Positions 1-9,239 of a stretch of DNA of 64,000 bases are shown here, piece by piece; position 1 is the stretch's first letter, and every line of letters starts with the position of its first letter. This DNA comes from Candidatus Zipacnadia bacterium (GTDB taxonomy: Bacteria; Armatimonadota; Zipacnadia; Zipacnadales; UBA5352). The stretch is from NCBI GenBank assembly GCA_029821735.1, contig JALGSU010000002.1, positions 310,001-374,000 on the forward strand, given 5' to 3'. The notes beneath the pieces were generated by a model. That model was not told where the DNA came from. It was given only the letters and a program-made list of their open reading frames with translations, and ran no database searches. The translations under genes and the position numbers were made by a program.

Positions 1-53
1 AGTGGCCTGCCGATGTGGGCTTCCACCTGCTTGATGCGCTCTTCGAGACGCAT
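1..53 (-). CDS. N-terminal fragment of a gene cut by the window edge
   Basis: A minus-strand reading frame opens with ATG at 53 and stays open to base 1, giving 17 complete codons (MRLEERIKQVEAHIGRP). A GGGGTG stretch about 4 bases upstream of the ATG could be its ribosome binding site. The charged, helix-like start suggests a cytoplasmic protein. The gene lies 30 bases downstream of the cupin gene on the same strand, so it is probably the next gene of that operon. Too little is visible to name a family. Confidence 0.4.
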   Translation of the reverse strand, partial: MRLEERIKQVEAHIGRP

Positions 54-83
54 CGTTCACCCCGGCAATCGCGCTGCGGGATC

Positions 84-440
84 TCAGACGGGTACAGGCT
101 CAGTCAGGTGCGTGTCCTCGTCCGTGTAGGGCGGGGAACACGCGCACAGTATCACCAACGGCTCGGATCCCATGCACGTCACGCGGTGTTCAGTGCCAGG
201 CCGGATCAATCGGGCATCCCCCGCCTCGATTCGCTCCGACCGCCCTGCCAACTCCAGCACACCCTCGCCGCTGAGGACATAGTATATCTCCTCGGCGAGC
301 ACATGGCGATGTCGGTAAGTGCTCCGCCCTGTCGGTATAGTTGCTCGCGCCAGACTCAGCGCCCGCGAGCCCTCGCGTTCCGGGCGCAGCAACTCGAGTA
401 TGCGCGATCCATCGATCGTCGTGAACTCGTCGGCAGCCAC
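84..440 (-). CDS. small cupin-domain protein
   Basis: This 118-residue protein is a single cupin-2 barrel. Metal-ligand motifs are visible: YRHRHVLAEEIYYVLSGEG (residues about 43-61) carries the two His and the Glu of cupin motif 1, and IRPGTEHRV (about 80-88) is motif 2 with its His. Single-domain cupins of this type bind a divalent metal and act as small isomerases, dioxygenases or sugar sensors; the substrate cannot be read from the sequence. The GTG start at 440-438 follows directly after the TAG (443-441) of the DUF3604 gene with no spacer, so the two are very likely translationally coupled and may act in one pathway. Length is typical of the family. Confidence 0.85.
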   Translation of the reverse strand: MAADEFTTIDGSRILELLRPEREGSRALSLARATIPTGRSTYRHRHVLAEEIYYVLSGEGVLELAGRSERIEAGDARLIRPGTEHRVTCMGSEPLVILCACSPPYTDEDTHLTEPVPV

Positions 441-1955
441 CTACTTGTCGCTCTCCTCCGCCGGCGCTACCCAGATCGGGCTCGACCATGCCATCTGGCC
501 GTTGGCCTGGGTGACGCGCACGTAGTAGTAGTCGGTCGAAGCGACTCCGGGGCGCTGGTCCTCAAACTCCAAGGCGACCTCGTAGGACTCGGGAAGGACC
601 AGCCGGTGCACGATGAACGACTCGCTCGTGAACGGGCCAGTGAACTCGTTCGCCGACTTGACCGCCAACTCACCCAGCGTGCGCTCTACTGACCGCTCCG
701 CAGGCTCAGCGGTGGTCAGGCGCAGCTTGGCGTCCGCCGGGCCCTCGATGTCGAAGCACAGCGATTTGGTCGGATCGTCGGCGAGGACGTCCTTGCGGGA
801 TGTGTAGGACTGCCATCGGCAGGCCGTCGCCGACTGCTCAGTGACACGGTCTCGCCGGTTCTCTTCGCATGGCCCTGCCTGGTAGCATGGCATCAGGCCA
901 CCAACCGTGGCACCGTCGAGTTCCAGCCGCATGTCCCAGTCGCAGGTGCGAGGCATGCTCAGTGCCGCCCACGGTCCCCAACCCCACTGCACGCGGCAGC
1001 GAACACGGCCCGGCCACGGGTCCAGCACGGGCTTCTGTCGACCGAAGGCCCGGGCTACCGGCTCGCCGTTGCGGATGAGTTCGACCATGCTGATCTCGTC
1101 CCACCCACTTACCTGGACGGCAAGCTGGCGGACGTCGGCGGCAGGCAGATCGCTCCCCATTGGCTGGTCGTTGAGCGTGAAGCCCATCTCGATCCGATCG
1201 CCGGTGACCGCGTAGCAGCGCCGCTGCCGGATGGCGTCGAGCACTGCTTCGCGAGTCAACTCCGGCGCCAGGACCGCAGTCAGGCCCTCCCCATACCCGC
1301 CGGGGTAACCGAAGTGATCGTCCGTGGAAGCCACGATGCCCAGCTTGAGGCCCAGGTCAAGCGCCCACTGCACGGTGCTGTCCGTGCTGCGCCCGCCGTT
1401 GGAGTGGCGGATGTAGGGATGCAGGCCACGATCGCGCTCGGCGAGCCCGTGCTCAGAGAAGATCTCGGCGACCGGGCTGACGTCGGTATCGGTGTGTTCC
1501 CAGAACATGCCGCGCCAGTGCCGGAGGTAGGCCGGGTGATGCGGAATGATGATCGCGCCCGTCTCACGCGCATGCGCTTTGAGCGCATCGACGTCGTCGA
1601 AGTACTCCAGATCGCGATCGGTGTCGGGGTAGACGATGTGGTAATCACCCCACGCGCTGGAATGAAACTCGTACCCCAATAGCGTGGCAAAGCTCCCCGG
1701 CTCATACCACTCATCGGTCATCTGCCTGACGCGAGGCCACTGGCCCTTCATTACCTCGAAGCCGTTGACCCACTTCATGTGCTTGTCATCGGGCATGGTG
1801 GGCATATCGGGCCACTGCGAATGCCCCGTGTGAGCGAAGAAGTCCAGGTGCTCTCGCGCAATCTCGAAGGAACGCTGAAGGGAGCCCTTCGCGTAGCCTA
1901 CCGCGTTGTGGTTGTGGATGTCTCCCCAGTAGATATTTCCACCCATGGCTGTCAC
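441..1955 (-). CDS. DUF3604/PHP-type metal-dependent protein
   Basis: The protein of about 504 residues resembles the DUF3604 family, which has a PHP-like amidohydrolase fold. Candidate metal ligands are the HNH of WGDIHNHN (residues about 14-16), AHTGHSQW (about 41-48), IIPHHPAY (about 136-143) and ASTDDHFGYPGG (about 209-220). The C-terminal part is beta-rich. Family members are mostly uncharacterised; a hydrolase or phosphoesterase role is inference. I chose the GTG at 1955 because GGGAGG lies 5 bases upstream; the frame stays open to 2018, but that extension runs into a GC-rich hairpin. ATG at 1946 is the alternative. No signal peptide is seen, so a cytoplasmic location is likely. It is followed without a gap by the cupin gene. 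Confidence 0.75.
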   Translation of the reverse strand: MTAMGGNIYWGDIHNHNAVGYAKGSLQRSFEIAREHLDFFAHTGHSQWPDMPTMPDDKHMKWVNGFEVMKGQWPRVRQMTDEWYEPGSFATLLGYEFHSSAWGDYHIVYPDTDRDLEYFDDVDALKAHARETGAIIIPHHPAYLRHWRGMFWEHTDTDVSPVAEIFSEHGLAERDRGLHPYIRHSNGGRSTDSTVQWALDLGLKLGIVASTDDHFGYPGGYGEGLTAVLAPELTREAVLDAIRQRRCYAVTGDRIEMGFTLNDQPMGSDLPAADVRQLAVQVSGWDEISMVELIRNGEPVARAFGRQKPVLDPWPGRVRCRVQWGWGPWAALSMPRTCDWDMRLELDGATVGGLMPCYQAGPCEENRRDRVTEQSATACRWQSYTSRKDVLADDPTKSLCFDIEGPADAKLRLTTAEPAERSVERTLGELAVKSANEFTGPFTSESFIVHRLVLPESYEVALEFEDQRPGVASTDYYYVRVTQANGQMAWSSPIWVAPAEESDK

Positions 1956-1982
1956 TGCGGCCTCCCTGAGCCAGTGCAGAAG

Positions 1983-2013
1983 GGCCGGGAGCAGATGCTG
2001 CCTGCTCCCGGCC
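1983..2013 (-). terminator. GC-rich hairpin between DUF4139 and DUF3604 genes
   Basis: A perfect 12-base inverted repeat, GGCCGGGAGCAG at 1983-1994 and CTGCTCCCGGCC at 2002-2013, with a 7-base loop, lies 24 bases after the stop of the DUF4139 gene. Read on the minus strand it is followed by CTTCTG, so the U tract is poor. It may be a terminator or attenuator that separates the two genes. Confidence 0.55.
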
Positions 2014-2036
2014 TGCAAGTTGTTGGCGTCTGCGAG

Positions 2037-4085
2037 CTACTCGACGTTTAGATTCGCGATGTAGCTTTCGAGAGCCTTCTGCTGTTTCTCACGTTCGGTA
2101 TTGAGGGTCTCTATCTCCGCGCGGACCTTATCGAACTCGTCCTCCTGAGCAGTGAACTTGGCCACGTACTTCTTGTAGAGCTCGCCGTCGTGGTCAAGTT
2201 GCTCCATGTTCTGGCGGATGCGAGCCTGCTCTTCCTCTATCTGCTCCAAGCGCGCTTCGTTGTCCGCGATCTGGCGATCAGTGCCGGAGATACCCGTCTT
2301 CATCTCAACGATCTTCGCCAGTGCAGCCTTCATCGCGTCGCTGATGGTCCGCGAGCGCATGTAGACGGCGACCTGTTCGAGGCCCTCACTCGTCAGGTAG
2401 ACGCTCTGGACGACGGGCATTTCCTCGGTTACTGTGAGCTTCTCGGAGGCGTTGGCGGCAACCACGAGTCGGAAGCGATACAGGCTGCGTGTGGTCTCTT
2501 CGGCTTTGGCCGGTTCGATGAGCTTCCACTGGTCGCGCAACGGATGCTCAAGCAACACGACGCGTTCATCATCCGTGCGGTTCTTGACGACGTACCTGAC
2601 GCTTGACACCTGCTTGCTCGTCATTACAAGTACGCCTTTGACTATCTTCATGCTGACACTGGGCCGGTCGGTGGCCTCGTTCTTCTGGACCACCTCGACG
2701 CCGAGGTCCATCGCGTAGCTGATCAGGCGCTCCTCATCGGGGCCGAGCCTGTCTATGAGCGCGTCGCCAGCGTAGGTGCCACCATCAAAAACCGTGATCG
2801 GTCCAGCGGTCAGATGCATCCCCGAAGTGTTCTTCAGGCGCAGGCCATTCATGGGGTGCGCGCTGTGTGACCGCGCGCTGAAGATGGAGACCTTCTCGGC
2901 CTCGATGGCCTGGTTCACGATGGGGATCATTGCCGATCCCTGCCGAACGATGGACACGGGCATGTCGATCGCGTACTGGAACAACTCGCCGACCTCTCCG
3001 CCCGACGCAGCTGCCTGCACACCGGAAGAGGCGAGCGCATCTGCCACCATGCCACCGGTGCCGCTACGCGAGCGTAGTGCCGACGGTGCTGGCGCCATCG
3101 CGCCAGCAGGACCAGCAGGGCCCGCCGAGCCGGCTGCGCCAGACCGCCGTGCCATCTTGGGCGCCTCCGCCTCAGCCATCTCCATCGGTGCGTCCTCATC
3201 CATGGCGCCCTCAAACAGCCGCGGGGCGGCTGCCGCCTGCACCGAGACAGGCACGTCGGGACGCGCTACGTAGAGGGGCTGGTAGAGGTCCTGCGTGAAA
3301 CTGATGGGACGTCCGGAGACGAGTGCCAAGCTGACCCCGTCCCAATCTGCGTCGGTCGTGTTCTCCACGATCGCCCATCCCTGCAGGAAGGCTTTGCCGT
3401 CATCGGCCACCAGGCGGTACGTGGTCTTCCAGATTGGCGTCTCGAGCAGATAGCCCACGGAAACCTGACGAGCGCCATCGCCGAGGAAGGACAGCTGCAC
3501 CTGGCGCTTGGATACGTCCCTGTTCGCGGCAATCGCGCCCAGCGCCTTGTCGAGGTCCGCCGCAAGTTCGCGGTCCGCGAGTCGAACGAACTTCATCTGC
3601 CAGACCGGTATCTGCACAATACCATTGTCGGTTAACAAGTTGACGACCTCAAACTCGAGGACGCTATCGCCGACGGTCTTCTCCTGCCACTCGCGCCCGA
3701 GAACCGTGCCTGTGACCTCGGTCTCAGCAGTGATCTCGACGCTTGCCCCACGCAGGGAATCGAGCAGATCACCAAGCGAGGGGTTGTCAGAGATGTCAAC
3801 GGCGAAGGCCTCAAGGGTGCGCTCGAGAGGGTCTTGGGGAGCATAGCTCACCGGGCCAATGCGCCCACCGCCCAAGTCCTGAAGGACCATCGACTTGAGA
3901 ATGTCGTTGACCTGCTCGACGCGGAATGACATGTTGATCGTGGCGTCGTCCTGCACTTGTCCCGCGTGCTGGAAATACCCAACACCGCTTGAGAAGAGCA
4001 CGACGCGCGACAGCGGGAGGTCATCGGCACTGGCGGCACCAGCCACCAGCATGGTGAGAGCCACTCCAAGCAGAACCATCTTCAT
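2037..4085 (-). CDS. secreted DUF4139 domain protein
   Basis: The protein of 682 residues begins with a signal peptide (KMVLLGVALTMLVAGAASA), so it is exported. The N-terminal third (LSRVVLFSSGVGYFQHAG onward) and the region after residue about 340 match the general pattern of DUF4139 proteins, beta-rich and of unknown role. Between them (residues about 285-345) is a low-complexity Ala/Gly/Pro segment with collagen-like GPAGPAGAM. Residues about 585-680 form a charged coiled coil with many Glu, Gln and Arg. The start is ATG at 4085, with AGGAGGAG about 4 bases upstream; the frame opens at 4103 but that part holds the ribosome site itself. It may be a cell-surface or periplasmic scaffold; no enzyme motif is seen. 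Confidence 0.75.
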   Translation of the reverse strand: MKMVLLGVALTMLVAGAASADDLPLSRVVLFSSGVGYFQHAGQVQDDATINMSFRVEQVNDILKSMVLQDLGGGRIGPVSYAPQDPLERTLEAFAVDISDNPSLGDLLDSLRGASVEITAETEVTGTVLGREWQEKTVGDSVLEFEVVNLLTDNGIVQIPVWQMKFVRLADRELAADLDKALGAIAANRDVSKRQVQLSFLGDGARQVSVGYLLETPIWKTTYRLVADDGKAFLQGWAIVENTTDADWDGVSLALVSGRPISFTQDLYQPLYVARPDVPVSVQAAAAPRLFEGAMDEDAPMEMAEAEAPKMARRSGAAGSAGPAGPAGAMAPAPSALRSRSGTGGMVADALASSGVQAAASGGEVGELFQYAIDMPVSIVRQGSAMIPIVNQAIEAEKVSIFSARSHSAHPMNGLRLKNTSGMHLTAGPITVFDGGTYAGDALIDRLGPDEERLISYAMDLGVEVVQKNEATDRPSVSMKIVKGVLVMTSKQVSSVRYVVKNRTDDERVVLLEHPLRDQWKLIEPAKAEETTRSLYRFRLVVAANASEKLTVTEEMPVVQSVYLTSEGLEQVAVYMRSRTISDAMKAALAKIVEMKTGISGTDRQIADNEARLEQIEEEQARIRQNMEQLDHDGELYKKYVAKFTAQEDEFDKVRAEIETLNTEREKQQKALESYIANLNVE

Positions 4086-4130
4086 GACTTCTCCTCCTGA
4101 CACGTTAGTGCGCGGGCCGTCGCGGTGGGG

Positions 4131-5255
4131 CTAAACGCCCTTCACCACGGCCAGTACATTCGCAGCGCTGGCGACATACAGCGGGGCGTCGCGTACGCCA
4201 TCGTTGATCCACTCAGGCGCGTCGCTCGCCTCCAGTTCATCAATTACCTCGTCCAGGAACATCCGCGCAGTGGCGGGGTCGAAGCGATCGAGCACCATGG
4301 CCACCCAACCGGAGGCAACCGGCCAGTAGCCACCGTTCTGATAGGTCTCGGGCGGGACCTCAGCTAACATGCGTTCCCAATACTCGCCCGCCTGCAGATG
4401 ACGGACGCAGCCATTCATGAAGCACCTGTCGTAGTTGTCGAACAGGAACTGACCGATCAGGACAGTCTCCCTCTTCGAACATGCGCGGATGACGCCTGCG
4501 TAGACGCTGGCCCACAGATCGGTCTGTTCACAGTCGCCGTTGGCTGCGACATACATATGTCGTCGCTCCCGATAGAGCTCATACAGGTTCTGGCCTGCTT
4601 TCTCTGCGGCCTCAAACCACTGATGAGCGCCGTCATGGTCCTCAACCGACTTCGACATCTGCGCCATCACCATGCACGCTTCCCAATAGAGCAGCGACGA
4701 GAAGGTTACCTCGCCCGTTTTGCCGACGGTGTCCGCGAAACCGTAGCCGGAGTGCGGATGCGCGGGATCGACGAAAACCAGGTGCTTGTCGGACAGAGGC
4801 ACCGTCAGCAAGCCATTCATCAGAGCGTTGCTCCATAGGATGAACAGGTCCCAGTCGCCAGTCAAATCCACGTAAGCTTTGACCAGCTTCACCGCGAACG
4901 GCGCGTTGTCAGTGGGGGGATGGGAGAGGGCCCCACCGGTTCCGTGGACGACGAAGACGGCGCTGCCGTCTGGGTTCACGCGATTGGGCATCGTGCCATC
5001 TTCCCGCTGGCGCGCCAGAAGATACTCGATGGCCGCCTTGATCTCTTCGGGCGGCATGAGTGAGCCAGCGCCTTCGACCGTGTAACAGAAATCGCGCATA
5101 TATATGCCTGTATACTTGCCGGAACCGGCAGGAGTATATATCCACGTGCCGTCGTCTGCCCGGACGCGCGCTGCGTCGACGCAACGCTGCGCCACCGCAG
5201 CGAGACGATCATATTGGCCCTGCTCAATCTCAATGGGGCGTAGGAAATGCTTCAT
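4131..5255 (-). CDS. six-hairpin (alpha/alpha)6 glycosidase-like protein
   Basis: The 374-residue protein has the helix-rich pattern of six-hairpin glycosidases (amylo-alpha-1,6-glucosidase or related GH families): aromatic and acidic clusters such as GIYMRDFCYTVEGAG (about 50-64), EYLLARQREDGTMPNR (about 77-92), DNAPFAVKLVKAYVDLTGDW (about 115-134), and YQNGGYWPVASGWVAM (about 309-324), where general acid or base residues usually sit. There is no signal peptide, so it likely works on imported oligosaccharides in the cytoplasm. The ATG at 5255 has AAGGAG 5 bases upstream. The gene sits 45 bases before the DUF4139 gene on the same strand and 60 bases after pyrD. The exact GH family and substrate cannot be assigned from motifs alone. 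Confidence 0.7.
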   Translation of the reverse strand: MKHFLRPIEIEQGQYDRLAAVAQRCVDAARVRADDGTWIYTPAGSGKYTGIYMRDFCYTVEGAGSLMPPEEIKAAIEYLLARQREDGTMPNRVNPDGSAVFVVHGTGGALSHPPTDNAPFAVKLVKAYVDLTGDWDLFILWSNALMNGLLTVPLSDKHLVFVDPAHPHSGYGFADTVGKTGEVTFSSLLYWEACMVMAQMSKSVEDHDGAHQWFEAAEKAGQNLYELYRERRHMYVAANGDCEQTDLWASVYAGVIRACSKRETVLIGQFLFDNYDRCFMNGCVRHLQAGEYWERMLAEVPPETYQNGGYWPVASGWVAMVLDRFDPATARMFLDEVIDELEASDAPEWINDGVRDAPLYVASAANVLAVVKGV

Positions 5256-5315
5256 CTCTGCTCCTTGAAGGTGGACGAGTAGTGCGAGCCCGTTGTTCCA
5301 GGGAATGCGGCGTGT

Positions 5316-6242
<927 letters not shown>

Positions 6243-6244
6243 GA

Positions 6245-7042
6245 CTACATCCTGTTCCACGCGATCTCGTTTGCCTGGAAGACCGGGCCCTCGTTGCAGA
6301 CCCGTACGTATTCATCCTGATCACCCGCTCGAGGCACGACGCACCCCAGACAGGCGCCAACCCCACAGCCCATCCACTGCTCCATCGATACCTGGCACGA
6401 CGTGCCCGTCACCAGGCACATAGTACCCACAGCGGCGAGCATTCCGCGAGGGCCACAGGCATAGACCCTATCAGGCTGATGCTCCGCGATTTCGGCGGCC
6501 AGAACCTCAGTCACCAGCCCCTCTTCGCCGGCCGAACCATCCTCAGTGACCGCGGTGAACTGGTCGCAACGCGACGAGAACTCCGTCCAGCACACCAGCA
6601 GGTCCTCGGTCGCTGCGCCGAAGAGGGAGTGCACGTGAGACATGTTGGTGCTCAAGCGAAGGTGGTTGGCCAGACAGATCAGGGGCGCGACCCCCACTCC
6701 GCCAGCGACGAGAACGAGTCGCTCGTCCGCCACGGGTAACTCCCAGCCATTGCCGAGCGGTCCCAGAAGGTCATACACGGTACCATCGGCATGCGCCGCG
6801 ATGGCCTCTGTGCCTCGCCCCACGCTCCGGACCAGCAGCCGGATCTCTCCCGAGCCGGGGTCCGCGAGCATGATTGAGAATGGACGGCGCAGAAGTGGAT
6901 CGAGCCCGCCGCTGACGCGAAGATGCACAAACTGCCCCGGCGCCGCCTGCTCAGCGATCTCAGGGCACTTGAGGTGGAGCACGTAGTGCCCTGGCGTCAC
7001 TTCTTCGCGGTGCAGCAACCTCGCAACGGCTCTGGACATCAT
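6245..7042 (-). CDS. pyrK: dihydroorotate dehydrogenase B, electron transfer subunit
   Basis: PyrK is the FAD and 2Fe-2S subunit that links PyrD to NAD+. The N-terminal FAD domain has RRPFSI (about residues 52-57), the NAD-binding part has [13 protein letters not shown] (about 110-122) and [11 protein letters not shown] (about 188-198), and the C-terminal cluster loop is [13 protein letters not shown] followed by [11 protein letters not shown], giving the four Cys ligands. The start is ATG at 7042 (a second ATG follows at once), with GGGGG 5 bases upstream; the frame to 7078 has no ribosome site. It is the first gene of the pyrK-pyrD unit and has an extended -10 promoter just upstream. Confidence 0.95.
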   Translation of the reverse strand: MMSRAVARLLHREEVTPGHYVLHLKCPEIAEQAAPGQFVHLRVSGGLDPLLRRPFSIMLADPGSGEIRLLVRSVGRGTEAIAAHADGTVYDLLGPLGNGWELPVADERLVLVAGGVGVAPLICLANHLRLSTNMSHVHSLFGAATEDLLVCWTEFSSRCDQFTAVTEDGSAGEEGLVTEVLAAEIAEHQPDRVYACGPRGMLAAVGTMCLVTGTSCQVSMEQWMGCGVGACLGCVVPRAGDQDEYVRVCNEGPVFQANEIAWNRM

Positions 7043-7076
7043 GCATACCCCCGTGTAGCAGTGTTGGTCTGCGAGC

Positions 7077-7085
7077 ATTATAGCA
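7077..7085 (-). promoter_or_regulatory. extended -10 promoter of pyrK-pyrD
   Basis: On the minus strand the sequence TGCTATAAT (TG-n-TATAAT) sits 35 bases before the pyrK ATG. No good -35 is seen 17 bases upstream, which is usual for extended -10 promoters. It would give a short leader of about 28 bases. No pyrimidine attenuator is apparent. Confidence 0.6.
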
Positions 7086-7218
7086 CACGTGCGCTGCGTT
7101 CGGGTAGCATCCGGCGCCCGCCCTCCGGAGGTGGCCTCGCTACACCGGGGAATAGTCAGACATCGGACAGATCGGCCACTGGTGGATCGCTAACCGCAAG
7201 CCACATGAGGTGAACTGA

Positions 7219-8346
7219 GTGAAGGGATGGCGTATCGGGCGGATTGCGGGCATCTCCATCGAGATCCATTTCACTTGGTTGGTGATCTTCGGGCTGATCT
7301 TGTACAAATTCTCCACTGACCTCCTGCCAAGCATGCTGCCAGACGCGCGCCCCGAGCAACTGTGGATCGCGGGCCTGGCGACGGCCATCCTCGCCTTTGG
7401 CTCGTTGCTCCTTCACGAACTCGCCCACTCGCTAATGGCCCAGCGCCTGGGCGCGACCGTCTCGCGCATCACACTCTTCATCTTGGGCGGCGTCGCCCAG
7501 ATGACGCGTGAGCCGAAGAACCCCGCCTCGGAGTTCAAGATATCCATCGTCGGCCCTCTGAGCAGCATCCTGTTGGGAGGCGGCTTCATCGGCGCATATT
7601 GGGCAATCACCAAGTTCGACCTGCCCAAGTTGTGGGCGATCCCCTGCCTGCTGGTGGGTGAGATCAACATCGCTCTCGCCGTCTTCAATATGCTGCCGGC
7701 CTTCCCCCTGGATGGCGGCAGAGTCTTGCGTTCGATCCTCTGGTGGCGCTGGCGCAGTCGGGAGCGGGCGACCCGGATCGCCTCAGCGGCAGGGCGTTGG
7801 CTGGGCTACCTGATGATGGGTTTGGGGGTTGTGCAACTCATCGCGACCGATGTCACCGGGGGCCTTTGGACGTTGGCTTTGGGGTGGCTGCTGTCGACCA
7901 TGGCGACCGCCAGCTACCAGCGCGTCCAGTTGAGCCAGGCGCTCGACGGGGTCCATGTTCACGACCTGATGACCAGTCCCGTCGCAACCATCCCCGCCGC
8001 TGTCCCGCTGCAGCGCGCAGTCTTCGACTACTTCCTGGTGACTGGGTTCGCTACCTTGGCCGTTGAGGAAAACGGAGAGATTGTCGGCGTCCTGCATCGC
8101 GATCAGATACAAGCCGTCGACCAGAGCTTGTGGCTGGGGACGAGTGTGGCCGAGGTCATGCGGCCCCTCGACCGCGACAAGATGACCGTCAGAGCAGACG
8201 AAGATGCAGTGGAAGCGCTCATGAAGATGGCCGAGAGCGGACTCGAGCGCCTGCTCGTTGTGGACTGGCGAGGCACCGTTATAGGCATCATCACTCAGAG
8301 CGACGTTGTGCGCCTGCTGAAGATGCGCGGCGAGCTGCGCCCCTAA
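7219..8346 (+). CDS. M50 site-2 protease-like membrane metalloprotease with two CBS domains
   Basis: A membrane-embedded zinc protease of the S2P/M50 type, 375 residues. Zinc ligands are HELAH at residues 66-70 and the Asp of NMLPAFPLDGGR (about 157-168). Hydrophobic segments lie at about 14-33, 48-68, 108-128, 140-160, and 187-230. Residues about 246-300 and 310-370 are a pair of CBS domains (VHDLMTSPVATI, VAEVMRP), the regulatory module that often binds adenine nucleotides. Family members cut anti-sigma factors or other membrane proteins, and the zinc-type anti-sigma factor at 11479-12246 is a conceivable but untested substrate. The GTG start at 7219 has GAGGTGA 5 bases before it. Its stop overlaps the stop of the convergent gene by 4 bases. 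Confidence 0.92.
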   Translation: MKGWRIGRIAGISIEIHFTWLVIFGLILYKFSTDLLPSMLPDARPEQLWIAGLATAILAFGSLLLHELAHSLMAQRLGATVSRITLFILGGVAQMTREPKNPASEFKISIVGPLSSILLGGGFIGAYWAITKFDLPKLWAIPCLLVGEINIALAVFNMLPAFPLDGGRVLRSILWWRWRSRERATRIASAAGRWLGYLMMGLGVVQLIATDVTGGLWTLALGWLLSTMATASYQRVQLSQALDGVHVHDLMTSPVATIPAAVPLQRAVFDYFLVTGFATLAVEENGEIVGVLHRDQIQAVDQSLWLGTSVAEVMRPLDRDKMTVRADEDAVEALMKMAESGLERLLVVDWRGTVIGIITQSDVVRLLKMRGELRP

Positions 8347-9239
8347 CTAAGCGATGGCACCATTTGCTCGCGCTGCGGCCGGATCTCCGCCAGACGAACA
8401 GCCCGGCCGCCCTGTGCAGCCGATATCTCTGCGGCCACGAGCACCGCGACCGACTCTATGAGGTCCTCATACATGATGGGCGACTCGCCCGTCTCTGCCA
8501 TCGCCAGGAACTGCTCCATCGTCCGCCTGTAGAAGAGCTTGTCCTTCACCGCGAAAGCCACGGAGCCACTGCCGGTAAACAGCTCACCGTGGTGATTGGC
8601 CTTGGCCTCACGCAGCAGTTGCAGCGAGGCGGAACGCCCATCCCCGAAGCTCAGGTTCAGCAGGTCAAAGCCCACCTCAGCGACGTTGGAGACGCACTGC
8701 ACGCCGCCCCCCATGACGGCGTTCACCACATCCGTCAGGTGGATACCGTAGAAGTAAAGCTCGCCCGGACCTATGAGCGAGGCGTGGATCACTTCGTCGT
8801 CGCCGATCTCAGCCATGGCCGCGGACAACTCATCGCTGTACCGCAGGCCGGAGGCCGACATCAGTGGCGCGCCATTGTCAACGGCAAGATTCACCATCTC
8901 AGTGCAATCGTCCACGGTGTGGGCGAATGGCTTGTCGACAAAACAGGCTCTGCCTGCCTCGAGAAATGGCGCTGCCTGGACGAGGTGCCGTCCCCCGTCT
9001 CGCCCAAGGATGAGCGCCGCGTCAACCATCGCCGCCATGTCACGCGGCTCAGTGAGTACGGTCTCGATGTTGTGCGTCTCCTGCAACTCCATGACGCGCT
9101 CTGGTGCATTGTCCTGACTGCACAGGGCCACGATCTGCGCGCCCTCAAGATTCCAGGGGTCGGAAGATTCAGAGTTGAAGATGCGGCAGAACGCATCCAC
9201 GTGGGTGGACTCCAGAGAGACAACACCTATCTTGATCAC
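8343..9239 (-). CDS. divergent Gfo/Idh/MocA-family oxidoreductase-like protein
   Basis: The 298-residue protein follows the Gfo/Idh/MocA plan: an N-terminal Rossmann-like half (IKIGVVSLESTHVDAF, then QIVALCSQD, then FVDKPFAHTVDD at about residues 98-109, matching the usual EKP loop) and a C-terminal alpha/beta half. The glycine-rich GxGxxG nucleotide loop is absent; the first loop reads VSLESTHVD, so NAD(P) binding is doubtful. The GTG start overlaps the glmU TGA in a GTGA arrangement, showing translational coupling to glmU. A link to amino-sugar metabolism is therefore plausible but not shown. The stop TAG lies inside the last codons of the convergent protease gene. Confidence 0.7.
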   Translation of the reverse strand: MIKIGVVSLESTHVDAFCRIFNSESSDPWNLEGAQIVALCSQDNAPERVMELQETHNIETVLTEPRDMAAMVDAALILGRDGGRHLVQAAPFLEAGRACFVDKPFAHTVDDCTEMVNLAVDNGAPLMSASGLRYSDELSAAMAEIGDDEVIHASLIGPGELYFYGIHLTDVVNAVMGGGVQCVSNVAEVGFDLLNLSFGDGRSASLQLLREAKANHHGELFTGSGSVAFAVKDKLFYRRTMEQFLAMAETGESPIMYEDLIESVAVLVAAEISAAQGGRAVRLAEIRPQREQMVPSLS

